64,000 nt of DNA from Aphrophora alni (taxonomy: Eukaryota; Arthropoda; Insecta; Hemiptera; Aphrophoridae): positions 71,586,877-71,650,876 of the forward strand of contig OY740768.1 of NCBI GenBank assembly GCA_963513935.1. Direction: 5' to 3'. The notes under the pieces were generated by a model, which was not told where the DNA came from, did not search any database, and saw only the letters and a program-made list of their open reading frames with translations. This document shows positions 1 through 12,483 of the stretch, piece by piece; the stretch's first letter is position 1, and the number at the start of each line of letters is the position of its first letter. The translations under genes were made by a program, and so were the position numbers.

Positions 1-1239
1 AGATCCACCTACATCAAACTTAATGTTTTGAATCAATTATTCCACCCATTCTTGATTTAATTCATGACAATGGACTTTTATTCTCTTTCCTTTTATATTC
101 CAAGTGACAAAGTTACATTTTAAGTTAGTCTCCTTTGAACATAAAACAAATTTTAACCAGTTTCCCAATCATTTTACACAATAGTTACAAAACAAATAAG
201 ATAATTCCACGAATACGAACAGAGATAATTTTTAAAATGTTCTAAATCCATAAAAGGGCTTAGAAACGTAAAGTTTAAAATGAAAAGGATTGAAAAGTCA
301 TTCTTCCTATTTATTGTAAATTGAAAACATACCTATTTAATAAATTATTAAAAATAATAATTAGTAACAAATAAAACTGTTTTATATTTTGATTTTGCAG
401 CAATATTGTAATATATAATATTTTTTGTAAGGGAATTTGAATTCTGTAAGTATAATAGTACAAGTTTGGCAATCTAGAATACGTCGAAAGTAATTGGAAT
501 TGTTCTGGCGTAGAATTGGATTACGTGCTTCTGGAAGGGAACAGAATTGATAGTTTTGTTAGTTATGGATCAGAATATATGAGTCCGTTTCTAGATTCAG
601 TACATGTCGGCATTTTTCATAATATTGTTCAAAGTACGATATTACTGTAGGATGTTAAGACAGAGAGTCACAGAGTAACACAGAAAAAGTCACTATAATT
701 TTTTAATACGTTTTTTTAATTAGATGAAGTTATTCCTCTACGATGTTACTATTAATTTAGATTCAACTTAATTTTATTATATCATCTTCAAGGATTTCCA
801 TGTTTTTATGTTCCCTGAGCAGAAAAATTATTGAAATTATCATTCATTTGTAATTTAATTATAGAAAATACCACGAACGTTTTTGTCTACCCAGTATTTT
901 ATTCCGTTCAATTTGTGTCTTCATATATTCTGTATGTCTTATTCAACTGCCAGAAACACTTAACCTTTAGCGCTCAGTTGTTGAGTGTGCCCTGACATCA
1001 TGCGGAAAGTCTGTGATAGTATATCATAACTAAACCGAAAGCTAAATGCTTAGATTTAAAGTCTTTAATGAATTTTCAAAGAATCCCTAAACTTGAAATC
1101 CTAAAATCTTCGATTTTAGATACGCTTGTTTAATTATTATTTGTCATTTAAGAGACCTAAAAGGTGTGATTTATTCATGTGCTCCCATACTCTAACCAAA
1201 TTATTTATATATTTTTTGTTATAATAGTATGACCTGTGT

Positions 1240-1690
1240 TTAGCAAGTCGTGATTACTGTTCACAGTCTCCAGTGTGTCAAGTGTGATCTCGAAACGAAG
1301 TTTTTTTATCCAATTTTTAGCAATTTTGACACAAACTATGCTGAGATCCTCCTGAAGGCCAAGTCTTAAGTAAAAATGAAATGAACGGATCCAATAGTAA
1401 TACTCAAATCTCCTGTAAATGTTGTGTTTGTGATTCGACGATCTTCCATCACCAAGATCCTATTGTGATCAATGACAGACTCATTTCTGGATGTTGAGGG
1501 CCTCCCAGAACGTTAATCAATCTCCACTGATGTGTGGCCACCTTTAACCACTACTTTATGGTGGCCATTGCTTCGTTCCCAAACACTTGTTTTTATCTTA
1601 CGAATGGTTTTCGCTTGCGAATCGCCAAGCTTTGAACAATATTTTTTGATTCAGCAACGTTCTTCAAAATTTTCTGTAAATTTTTAAATA
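1240..1690 (-). pseudogene. Mariner-type transposase relic (N-terminal DNA-binding part)
   Basis: Read on the minus strand, one frame gives the helix-turn-helix region of a mariner-family (Tc1/mariner superfamily) transposase. From about 1,660 down, pieces include KLGDSQAKTIRKIK, then GGHTSVEID followed by a stop, then RSGRPSTSRNESVIDH, ILVMEDRRIT and DLAFRRISA. The RSGRPSTS linker and the following EDRR...T block are characteristic of mariner transposases. Several in-frame stops interrupt it and the DDE catalytic half is not seen, so it is dead. The corresponding interval of copy B (about 40,430-40,560) is much shorter and lacks it, so it probably arrived in A after the duplication or was lost from B. 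Ends and terminal repeats were not located. Confidence 0.75.
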
Positions 1691-2335
1691 GGAACAATCC
1701 GACTGTACATATTTACACTTTCTCAGTCCTGAACGGCCTACTGGTAGTACTGGCGACTGATTGGTTATGCACACTTATAAAATATGGAACATGCACACTA
1801 GTCATGCCTACAAACGTACACCATGGACCGCCAAGAACGTAGTTTCGTTTGTCCTACTAATAAAAATAATGTGGAATACTTTTTGAACAGGGATTTATAT
1901 ATGTTTTTTTCCCGACATATTAAACTGGATTGGTGTTTCAAATTAAGAACAATGCTGAAAATATTTTTTTATGAAATTTATTTTTATAATAATTGATATA
2001 AAGTGTTCTAAACTCAACTGTATTTGAGCAGAGTATTTATTATCTCTAAGTTAATCAAATAATGAAAACACATAGGCCTATATAATAGGGAAATTACATT
2101 CATGTTTGACTATGTTGTGCTTTTACTTTGAAATAAATCACGTAAAAAATAACTGCGGCAAGGGATTTGAAAAAGTGTTCAATTCTAAAAAGTGAAGAGC
2201 AATGAGTATTTGGTCCAAAGGACGGAATATTTCATATTATCTTTAAATAAATGTATTACAATATAATTTAAGAAGAACTTTATTCTTAGTGATCACTGAA
2301 ATATCGTCATAGCAACAGACGAAGCCTAATTAATC

Positions 2336-2463
2336 ACTTGTTAATTCCGGAGAGTTGCGCCTCTTGTTTCCAGAGATTGTACAATTTGCTGCTTCTGTCT
2401 TAGGATTGATTTATTGTGTAAACTTTACTTTCGCTTCCATAGTTCCTTGTCACAAATAAGCTA
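2336..2463. other. Core conserved block of the duplication, copy A
   Basis: This is the best conserved block between the two duplication copies: about 13 mismatches and no indel over about 127 bases against 40,845-40,971. Both strands contain an open frame shared by A and B. On the plus strand it is about 42 codons and contains SGELRLL and PEIVQFAASVL. On the minus strand a 22-codon frame follows a possible AG acceptor and begins TEAANCT. Differences in the first 75 bases fall at third codon positions of both frames, so they suggest coding constraint but do not settle the strand. An AATAAA on the minus strand lies at about 2,275. It could be a small exon, a regulatory element or a young conversion tract. 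Confidence 0.5.
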
Positions 2464-5435
2464 TTGTTAACAAACTGAAAGTCAGCACAGAATTAGGTAC
2501 TTAGAAGGTGAGGTGGGAATGTAAGTAAATATTTATTTTATTCTTTTGCTTCCTTTATTAAAAAAAAAAGTAATAATTTTGCTTAAAAGATAACTTCACT
2601 GATTATTTTAAATTAAAACAATTCATTTCAGTAGTTTAATATCTCGATCTCAAAGCATTTTGACTTTTTTCCCATTTTTTTATTCATAGCAGTAGTGTTT
2701 TAATTTACAATGGGAAAAATGTTGTAAAGGCAAATAAAATCAAGGAACTAAACCCTGATTTTGGATGACTATAATCTTTGACAGTGGTAAAGTAACTTAA
2801 CTATCTATGTTAACTATCTATGCAGCTTTGTATATTAGACTCCAAAAGTTGTGTACCTTCACAAACCAAACTTTATACTTCACTTCACACATTAATAAAT
2901 GCGCCCGAACGAAAGTTAAACTGTTTTGATTTTGTGGCTCAAATCAAACCTTCACGAAAATTAGTTACCAATACAGTCTTTGTATGGAGGTAACAATACT
3001 AACTGGCTACATACACTAAATTGGTATGTAAGCTGTCAGTGAATACTTGTGTTTTAAACTGAGGACTTTTTTATACTACATGAAATATTGTAAAAAAGTT
3101 CCTATTACTTATATTTTTGTATAAATTAATAAAATTTGTGATTTTTACGGGGAATATATCCAAAAACATTTATAGTCACGATATTGCTGAAATGAATTTT
3201 TTAAGGATGAAAATACTTAAGATAAATTTAAATTTTATTAAAATTAGTAAATATCAAGTTTCCAATAATCGGCAGATCTTTTTATAAAAATTAATTTATT
3301 TTCTGTAATTCGGTTAAGTTTTGTGGAAGAATATAAAGTTTAATATGATAAAATGTATAAATCAAAAAAACATTATATATATTTTTTTACTTTAACTTTA
3401 ACTGCAGCTTGTCATAAAGTATCCAAAGGCATACAAGAATTTATTAATTTTTTTCATTCATAGAGTTATTGTGGCCAGAAAGTAAGAAAGTAATAAATAT
3501 GGAGGTATTTTAGATTTTTGTTCTCTAAATGGCACTCTACAGTGGCCTATTTATAATAATGAGATCAAATTAAAATATGGTATTTTATGTTTAAAATATT
3601 TAAAAAATAATTTAAGAAATATCACGAACTTAAGGATTTTGAATATATCTCTCTAAACAATTAATAAGTTTAATTATTTTGTATACATATGTAATTAATA
3701 CATTAAATTTACAATAGTATATTGGGAGTAAAGATTCCTCAGTTAATAACACAACTTCTCACTACAGGTCCCATACAAAACTTAATATATATTTCTCTAT
3801 CAGTAGTGTTGCTGCCCTCAAAATGTGCACAATAGGTAATTTTCGTAAAAGCTGAATATAAGCATTTAGACGCAAAATGAATATTATTGAAGAAAGCGTA
3901 GCTTCAACATGGCAATCCCTACAAGAGATCAGTGTTCCAAATTATAGAAACATTATTTTATAGTCTTTTTGTAACATAAGCTGCAAAATTAAATGTTATA
4001 TTCAAATACAATTTATACTTCACACGTTTTTTATTTAAAAATATAATAGTTTGAGGAACAGAAAAAGTAATAATTTTAAATACAACATCCTGCTAAATAT
4101 ATATAGCTTACTCTGTCGGCAAAACACATAAAGACATATATAATTTTTTTCAAACACATTTCACAGAGTTACCGATAGATATCGTTGAATATTGTTACGT
4201 CAGTTTTTGAAAGTCATAATTAATTATAACAATAAAATACATATATTTTGTAGTTTTTTATATGTGTTTTAATTTTAAATTTTTATATATAATGAAAGTA
4301 ATTAATGAAATTTGAATTTAAATATGTGAGATCTGAGTGAAACACATTAAGAGCAAGACACTCTCACTTGAATAACACGTGTTAATTTCAATTACAGGGT
4401 TTGATACGATTTTTCATATGTTGACATAGTCATTTATTTTTTGAAATAATTTTTGTAACGCTCAGTGTTCTGGGCACAAACGAAAAGCAATGGTAACGTG
4501 GAGGTTCCTTTATGATTGTAAAGAAACAGAAACTAGTACATTAAGATAGAGATAAAAAATGCAGTTACTTATAGACCTATAACAGACGGGTCTCTGTGGG
4601 CAACTTCCAATTAAATTTACCCTATTAGCAAGCTTCTTAGCTTCATGATATTACCAATTTCGTTATTTTTCAAATTTACCTACAAATAGTGGTATGTTTA
4701 ATTATTGCACTAAAAAGTCATCGAGTTCTGTAATATATTTCTAAATGCATAAAAAAAAAGTAAATGAAACAGCTTTAAATGTACACAATAAAATAAATTG
4801 AACTATCATGGAGAGAAAAATATATAATATGTTATTCAGAAGAACGTATATTATTTGTTGTAATAAAAGGAATTAACAGTGAATTACATGATTAACAGTA
4901 GTTACAACACTTATGTGAACGGTTCTTTTTATAAACAGGCAGAATCATGTAGGCACAAGATTATTTGTTTTGTTTTCATATTTATAATTATGTTACCTAA
5001 CACAATTACAACACGGCTTCAAAGCGGATGTTAGATTTAAATAAAATTTTCATGGGCAACCCAAAAATTGGGAAATATACTATTTGTGATTCATTCCAAC
5101 TCTAAACTTGCTCTATATCGTTTATGACTTTAGTTGTTTGATTGCTTAGAAAACAGATGACTCATAGCTTTAAATTTTTTATCACAACTGTTATCTGAAA
5201 TAAGTATTTTTCAAAAGAGATGAATTTTATTGAAGATTTTATGTACGCTAGAATTTAAATGAAATTTTGGAAAAATAAAAAATAAGACACTATTATAAAA
5301 TTCGAATTTAACATCTAAGTAATACAAAATTCTGAATTAATCTTTTATCTAACAATTTATATTTTACAATAATATAGAGCTTTGTATCGGCCCTACATAT
5401 TATTTACAGTTTATATTAAGGTACTTATTAACATA
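2464..5435. other. AT-rich sequence, no gene seen
   Basis: No open frame or recognised element apart from the block at about 4,915-5,110. That block is homologous to about 53,255-53,440 and has length differences that are not multiples of three, so it is probably non-coding. Confidence 0.5.
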
Positions 5436-5439
5436 AAAC

Positions 5440-6130
5440 GTTTCCCGCGCATCTATTGAGTTTAATTTAGTAACATTTTTCAGCCACAAAGAGTTTTCTA
5501 TTTTGAATTAATGTCTCTGAACAATGTTTAGCCGTAAAGATAATTTATCAGGCCTATTGTGATTAAAGTTGGCAAAGTGTTCTTATTCTGACAATTAGTT
5601 TTGTTTGGCCTATATATTTCTTCGGACATATTTCACAATTTATACAATAAATTCCTGATTTATCTAGTTCTTGAATTTTATCTTTTGTATTTCTTAGAAT
5701 TTTATAAATATTATTCTCTACTGATTTAAATTTGAATGTCTAATTGAAATTTGATCAATTTGGTAGTGATATCTTTACAATATTTGACATTGGAGGAGCA
5801 AATGCAGTTTTAACTCATAGTTGTTTAGGCATACTGCCTACTAAAGTACTTCTTGATTCCTTAATTTTCTTAAATTTCTCTTTTTATATTAAAATATCTA
5901 TCATTTCTTTTGGATAACCATACAAAATTGCAGCAACATAAATAAATTGTCGTTCCTTTTCGTAATATTCTTTATACAGAGGTACGTTTAACCGGTGAAC
6001 CATTACCCAAGAAAGCTTATTTTTTATGCGCGGGTTATTAGTGTGAATCCTCTTATATATAAATATCTGTGTGCGTACGCTTTCGATAAACAATAAATGA
6101 AATGCGTTTTGAGTGTGTCACTTTAAAGAA
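5440..6130 (-). pseudogene. Penelope-like element relic (end of RT and GIY-YIG domain)
   Basis: The minus strand reads as the C-terminal half of a PLE polyprotein. From high to low coordinate it shows VYRKRTHTD near 6,090 (the family's YRKPT.TD motif), then HRLNVPLYKEYYEKE and YVAAILYGYPKEMID (5,884-6,000). After a decayed stretch comes GIYCINCEICPKKYIGQT (about 5,600-5,655), the core of the GIY-YIG endonuclease that follows the reverse transcriptase in PLEs. Frameshifts separate the pieces, for example around 6,060, so the copy is inactive. The RT core with YVDD is absent. It sits inside duplication copy A, between two blocks shared with B; I saw no counterpart in B. Confidence 0.75.
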
Positions 6131-6269
6131 TATTTATTATTATTTCACATAATTTGGGTAAAAATAATTTTTAATTAAAATATGTTTTACAACTCTTTAG
6201 AAACATAAATATTGATGTACCTTATATTGACAGATATTTGTTGAGATTTACTCATACTCCACTAATACC

Positions 6270-6800
6270 ATTAGAATGTTCTGTCCACATTAGTAGTTAA
6301 AGAAAAGTTGCATTTTGAAATGTTTATAAAATATATTTTTTCAAAGGAAATATTTATGAATTGATTGTAGAATATAAGTATAAATTATTAATAAAATTAT
6401 TAATAGTATTTCATTGTGTTATGACTATTTTTTACATTTAAAGTACTTTATTTATTTAAATCAATTTAAATAAAACAATAAATACCTGAAAATAAGACCA
6501 CATAAAATAATTCTTGTTTTCAGATTAAAAAATTTGTTTTATTTCTTAGCTAGTCTTTTCTTTATATTTGATTCATATTATTTAAATAATAAAGGATTGT
6601 CTATAACACAGAAAGTGATATTAGGACAAACAATCTCCGCATCTAGTGAAGAGGAATGAGCGTCGAAGGAAAGGCTTCTAAGTAATACTTAATGTCTTTG
6701 AAAAAAACTAAACGATCTAATCAAACGTTCTTTCATGTTCAGCGAAACATTGCTAAGAGAAAAATGTTTATTTAATTCAGATTTTTTTCAAAATATCGTT
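6270..6800. other. Duplication block shared with 54,725-55,290
   Basis: A long alignable block between copies A and B, with many small indels and no frame conserved in both copies. Probably diverged non-coding sequence. Confidence 0.6.
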
Positions 6801-7381
6801 ATCTAAAAGTTTCAGTTATTGACATTACTTTATAAAACTTTAGTTATTCATTATGAATAATGTGTTTAAAAAATAAGTCATCCTTATACTTTTCTATAGA
6901 TTGAGTTATAATTAACTTTTAAAACATTAACGTTATAACCCATCAGATGGTCGTGATTATGTATTTTCCTGTTGATATCTGATTTACTGATCTCACTTCT
7001 CAGTTCTTTATTGGAAAGCATGATTACTATCAGTAAAACTACACTACCATAACTCCTAGACTTTTTAATACATTATTCTTTAAGTTCCAGAGGATACCAT
7101 TCGATAGGATTATTTACCGAACCGCCCATTAATACAAATCACTTGTTAAATCAAAATAATTAGATAGGTTAAAGCTAACTGCTTAATGGACGAAAAAGTA
7201 GCATACCATACATGACATTTACTGGGTTTGAGACTTACGTGAGATTTTCTCTCTTATAAATTATAATTTCTTTTAATATTACAATTTTTAATTAAGAAAT
7301 CAGAATATCTTTAGGAAAATTCTTATTTGGCTGTGTTTCAGATATTATCAATTCAATAAAAGATAATAAATTCAATGATGT

Positions 7382-7384
<3 letters not shown>

Positions 7385-7462
<78 letters not shown>
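7385..7462. repeat. (CA)39 microsatellite
   Basis: An uninterrupted CA dinucleotide array of 78 bases, preceded by TGCG. The homologous site in copy B (about 55,962-55,971) has only an ACGCACACA stub, so the array expanded in A or collapsed in B after the duplication. Confidence 0.97.
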
Positions 7463-7463
<1 letters not shown>

Positions 7464-7784
7464 TAAAACTCGAATATATTAATATACAAATAAGATTCTA
7501 CGTTTCCTTTCACACCTTATATTTTCTTAAATATAAATTTTAGTTTTAGTTTTGTTTAAATATAATTTTATATTTGAAACTTGTCAAGTATACTTTTTAT
7601 AAACTTCGAAGTAATGTAAAATTACTATTCCTTTAAAAGAAAAAGTAATGGTATTCTCATCAATTATTACGCGTGTTAGATATCATGAATAACTATTCCA
7701 GGAAAACTCCACTTTAACTTTAATTCATTTCTATTCCTATAACATACAAATTCGTATATATCGAAATTTTGAAGCATTAGTGTT

Positions 7785-7900
7785 ATATTTCCGTAAACTG
7801 TGCCTTACTATTTATGGTATACTAACTACTTATTTGTCGGCTTACGTATAATAGCTTCCTTCATTTCTTTCTATAAACAAGGATTTAAACAAAACTATTT
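7785..7900. other. Duplication block shared with 56,145-56,260
   Basis: Alignable with copy B across the segment reading TTACTATTTAT and onward to a shared TTTAAACAAAAC. No frame conserved in both copies, so no coding claim. Confidence 0.5.
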
Positions 7901-8405
7901 TTATAAATTAAATATACAGTTTTTGAAACGCATTTACATAATTTTCCATTATCATTATATTATTTTTAAGATTTTCAAAATTAATTTGAAATAATTGTTT
8001 CGTTTTAAAGCTTTTTATTTAATTAAATTTACACTTTTTATTAATTTTAATGATAAAATTTATACTCTCTTCAATAATATTAATATTTTAATATTGATGA
8101 TTTGGTTGTAGGGTCTTGAATTTATAAGTTCACTATTTCCACTCGATTTTGCTGTCCCTTCTCTTAATTTTAAATATCCCTAATTCCTATTCAAATAAAA
8201 CTTTTCACATCGGTATATATGTAATTATTTAATGAATCAAAGTTTAATTCTACCAACACAGTGTTGAATTTATTTTATCATTTATATTTTTAATTTTCTC
8301 CTACATATGAACATCTGTGTGACTGTTAACTTATATTTTAATCTTTTACTTTGCCGGAAATGAATGGCTTATCAAAGAGAAGCCTTACGTTACTGTACTA
8401 TGTAA

Positions 8406-8409
<4 letters not shown>

Positions 8410-8472
<63 letters not shown>
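8410..8472. repeat. (AT)n microsatellite
   Basis: About 31 alternating AT dinucleotides with one interruption near the right end. Self-complementary and able to extrude a cruciform. Confidence 0.97.
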
Positions 8473-8956
8473 GTAGCTTCAAGTAGCAATGTTATTGGCA
8501 TACTTTAACCCAATATTTGCATAATTTTGTAATATAAAAAAAAGTACAGAAGATTTTAAGAGAATGTATCCTCTTTTAGATATCAAAAGGTGAATCTGAA
8601 ACTTCACAATAATGAAAACACCAACATATCTAAGTAGCCTAAGGCATGTTAAGAGTTAAATCTAAAATTGCTAATTTAAAAAGAAACCCAAGACCGAAGT
8701 ATTCAAAATAACTAAGACTATATACTAAGTCATAAAACTGCACAAAGGATAGTAAACACCTAGTTTAAAGAAAAACCTACACTGGCTAACTGAGGTTTAT
8801 TCATAGAAAAGAGACTCATAGACAAAATAAATCCAATAATACAACTCAAAAATAAATAGACTTTTTGCCAAACATTAACCAAACAATAATTAAGGAGTCA
8901 TAATGTAAAATTACAACGTATGACACTGTTGATTGAGTACAAAAACATTCTGTTTT

Positions 8957-9275
8957 TAACGAATCCACTAACATTAAAACTTAGTGTGGTCATTTATTTG
9001 TATACGCTCAGTTACATTTTAATAACATATATAGGCAACGGCATAAATAACAAGGTCTATATTATACAAAACTTTTTTAAATTCTAATAACTCTGTGTGA
9101 CGTTGATTAGCCTCCAAATAATACAATAGATTGTCCTACATCCTTTGTTTACCGCTCCCCATTCTGGAGTAGTGTGTAAATGTCAGAAACATATGCACTA
9201 GTCCCTACTTCTGAGTTACAGCATTATATTCAACTGTCCGCACATTTATGTCTCGGAATTGTAAATTAGTGTTTG
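8957..9275. other. Conserved duplication block near the right edge of copy A
   Basis: Strongly similar to 56,726-57,040 in copy B. Shared strings include ACGAATCCACTAA, ACATCCTTTGTTT, TTCTGAGTTACAGCATT and ATTCAACTGTCC. Minus-strand frames are broken by stops in both copies, so it does not look like plain coding sequence. A promoter, enhancer or untranslated exon would fit equally well. Confidence 0.6.
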
Positions 9276-9479
9276 TGCTATATGTTTAGTGTTGTACTGC
9301 TAAATGTCTTTGTTTATTTTATAATTGTTATCCATACTAAGTACGTGTTGCAAGACTATTTACATGTCATATTGCATTTTTAGATTTTTTATAAACCTTT
9401 TTCAAATGATTAGCTTTCGAAAGGTAATAATTTATGAAAATGTTATAATAGCGTAGAGCATAGTAAATATTAATAAAAT

Positions 9480-12400
9480 TCAAGTGTTTTATTATTTGTT
9501 TTGGGGTCTCAATAAAGTTGGGATTAATTAAAGTAATTTATTTTAATTTATTCGTTTTTTAAATTTCAATATCCCATTACTCGATGGTTGGTTAGTTGCC
9601 AAATAGGAGCACCTTGCCACCTCCTAATTTTCAAATTTTTATGTATTTTAAGAACAAACTTTTAAATGTTTATTCTATTTTAAAAATAGTCTTCAAATCT
9701 TTATGAATTTAGTTTCAGTACTAATCAGTCCAAAAACTCCTTCCACTGGTGTATATTCCAGAAAAACAAATTGGTTACTATTGAAGAAATTCACTTAATT
9801 AATTATTTAAAACCAAATTAATTATTATTGTTTATCAAAAGGAATAATATAAAGTCTGAATTAGAGTATGAAATATTATATAAACTATAATATATATAAT
9901 ATAGTATACAACTGTATATGATATAATAATCAACTATTTGTAAGAATAGAATAGATAACTGTCATAGTCCCATAGTATATGATTTTTTGTTGTCCACGAT
10001 ACTTAAGGCGATATTTTAAATACTAATAGCTTAAGTATTTAATAAGTTTCGAGACGTTTTTGTTAACCCTATTGCACTATAACGACTTAAAAACGTATTT
10101 GTAAGGTACTTTCTTTTTTTTATTCAAAGTATTTTCACCTGTTTTTTTTCCAACTCATGTGTCTCGACTTTATAATTTAATCACGGAAAAGTGAATCGTA
10201 TCCTGTAGGAATAGCTGTACAGGATATTAGGTATAAGCCTCGTCACTTCCATAACTAGCAAAACCATGGTCAGCTAGACCAATAAATTGTAGAATTTAAC
10301 ATAAGAATTTGTATGTGTTTTATTTGTATAACATGGAATTATATCAAGTACCGTCAGTCATCAGTATAAACAATTATAAAGATTATATTATTTATACCTT
10401 CTATATTAGAGAACATATTAAATTGTGTTATTCTATTATTTGGTAAAATTAAGACTCATTTAATTCTTATTGTGTATGTGTCCCTCCAAAGAATTGAGAC
10501 ATACTGCAAGTCTGACTTTACGAAAGAACATGTAATACTTTTTAATTTTTTTCTTTTTTCTGTGCTTAGAAAACATAGAAAATAGAATTTACGTAAAATC
10601 TTATTCAACTCTTTTAACAAATTTAGAACGGGATCTTTTACACCATCTGAGACTTTTCGCGTTATTGCGATAATCACCACAATGGAGCAGTTAATATCAC
10701 TCAATTGTATATAATTTTGTTTACCCTTTACTATACTAAGAACAAGGAGGCAACAGGGCTAAATTGGCAACAAAAAGAAGGATTTTTATTATTCTCCGTT
10801 TAACTATCAGTTAGCAGTGTACGAAATGTAATGAATATGTAAGTCAATGTGTTGCTTCAACACTTTATTTATTTTGTTATTTAAAAGCAAAAACCTCTCA
10901 GTCATCATCGCATTAAAAAGGAAGATATAATAAATACCCATAGCCCTCAAATACTCACCATCGTGGGAAGAGAACAAGAGTTGGTAAAAAGAAGTATGAC
11001 AGGATAGATGAAAGAAGGGGATCTAACTCCACAGTCTACATGCCCTTCTGAGAGTTTCAGCACTAATAACCATAACACAGGGTAAGATAGTCGCACTAAC
11101 TTGCGTTGACTTTTCAAAAGTTACTGTTTCGTTTATTTTATTTTATTTTTTATTTATTTTTTTTTACATTGTCGCATATACGTATAGGCCTAATAGAGAA
11201 ATTTATGTGATGGGTCAAAAACTGATGTTGAGCTTTTTCGGATATATCCTTTTTAGGTTATAAAGTCCAAAAAAGTCGTTTATTGAATGATAACGTTCTA
11301 TTAGTTTCTATAACCCTGACTCGATGACAGATTTAACTTTAATTTTAATTTGTTGTTTCAATAACAACATTTGGAGTATTTCCATAAAAAGATTTTCGAA
11401 AAATTGGCTTTCACTAATTTGATCAAATTTTACTCAGTTTCAGCCTCTAAGGATTAAAACAAAACATATTTACTTTAACATGTAAGTTTTAGTTGATAAT
11501 AAAATTCTTAAACCGCTTAGTTCATAATACAATGAACACTCTCAATATGTGCAGAATTTGGAACAATCAATTGTTCCTAACATACATCTTTAGAAATAAA
11601 TATATAAATCGTAAGATCCAAAAATGTACTTGAAAATTCAATCCAAACTGTTTTACGAGAGCGTCCTGTTATGTATATTAAATAATACTCTGCCTTGGGG
11701 TTTTTTAGCCTGTGTAGTTAATACGAGGAAATATTAAATTACCAGATGACAGGCTCTTAAATGCACCAACAGGTTTCATTAATCAACGAGTTGGTAGTAT
11801 TATTTATAATGAAATAAGCATTCTTTAAATTTACTTGGTGAGGCCAATACAGTTTTATGAAGTAAATTTTCTAAACTTTTGATTGATGTTTTATTATCGA
11901 AATGTTGCGAAACTTTTTTAATACCAGTTAGTGTTGACTTATTATTTTGGAGTAACAATCGATAACAAAGTCTTGTAATTTCAAGTTTATTTATTGTATT
12001 GAAAACTACAAAATATACTAAAATTAATGATAAATTTATCAACTTTCAAAAAAGTGACAACTTTTGGGGAGAAGGGAGGGGGATATTTAACAGAAACTGG
12101 ATAAGTAGCTGTTAATTTAAAAAAATGTTAATATATCAGCTAATTTTGTGGATCATATATATAAATATATCTGATCTAGTTGTTTATAAAATTAATAAAA
12201 AGTATCTTTATGCTATAACGTTTTTTATATTTATGTAAAGTATTGGAAACAAAAGTGGAGGAATAGAATTCATTTTAAGAGGCGATATTGTGTAACACGT
12301 GTTGTCTTTGTATTAAAGCCGCGTCTCTGCTTGATAAACGGCGGCGTTGAAATAGTTTTTGTTGCCTCTTAAACTTGCTCAAGTTGTTTCATTTTTTCTG

Positions 12401-12480
12401 ATTTTCACTCCTTCTATGTATTTTTTTTACAATACGTTAGGATGCTGCACGTTCTAATTTATACCACCTGTCTATCTTTC
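9480..12480. other. AT-rich sequence, no gene recognised
   Basis: No recognisable protein or RNA gene. One GC-richer spot at about 10,959-11,047 could be a small minus-strand exon (see findings). T-rich runs occur at about 11,130-11,165. The region lies just outside the right edge of duplication copy A. Confidence 0.5.
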
Positions 12481-12483
12481 ATA

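Larger units (their letters stand above)
1..9480 (+). repeat. Segmental duplication, copy A
   Basis: This stretch matches 39,340-57,240 in the same orientation. Homologous blocks I can align by eye are near 102-150 (with 39,423), 460-690 (39,755-39,970), 960-1,230 (40,190-40,440), 2,336-2,463 (40,845-40,971), 4,915-5,110 (53,255-53,440), 6,270-6,800 (54,725-55,290), 7,785-7,900 (56,145-56,260) and 8,957-9,480 (56,726-57,240). Order is fully conserved. The left edge of A is cut by the window. Homology fades just after about 9,480. Copy A holds a mariner relic, a PLE relic and a (CA)n array. Divergence is large outside the best blocks, so the event is old. No host gene is recognised inside; the blocks may be regulatory, exonic or simply unsaturated neutral sequence. 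Confidence 0.85.

Noticed and set aside
460..649. About 60-codon open frame on the plus strand inside a duplication block
   Set aside because: The homologous frame in copy B (39,760-39,960) has a one-base length change and an early TAA, and differences are not concentrated at third positions. Probably chance.
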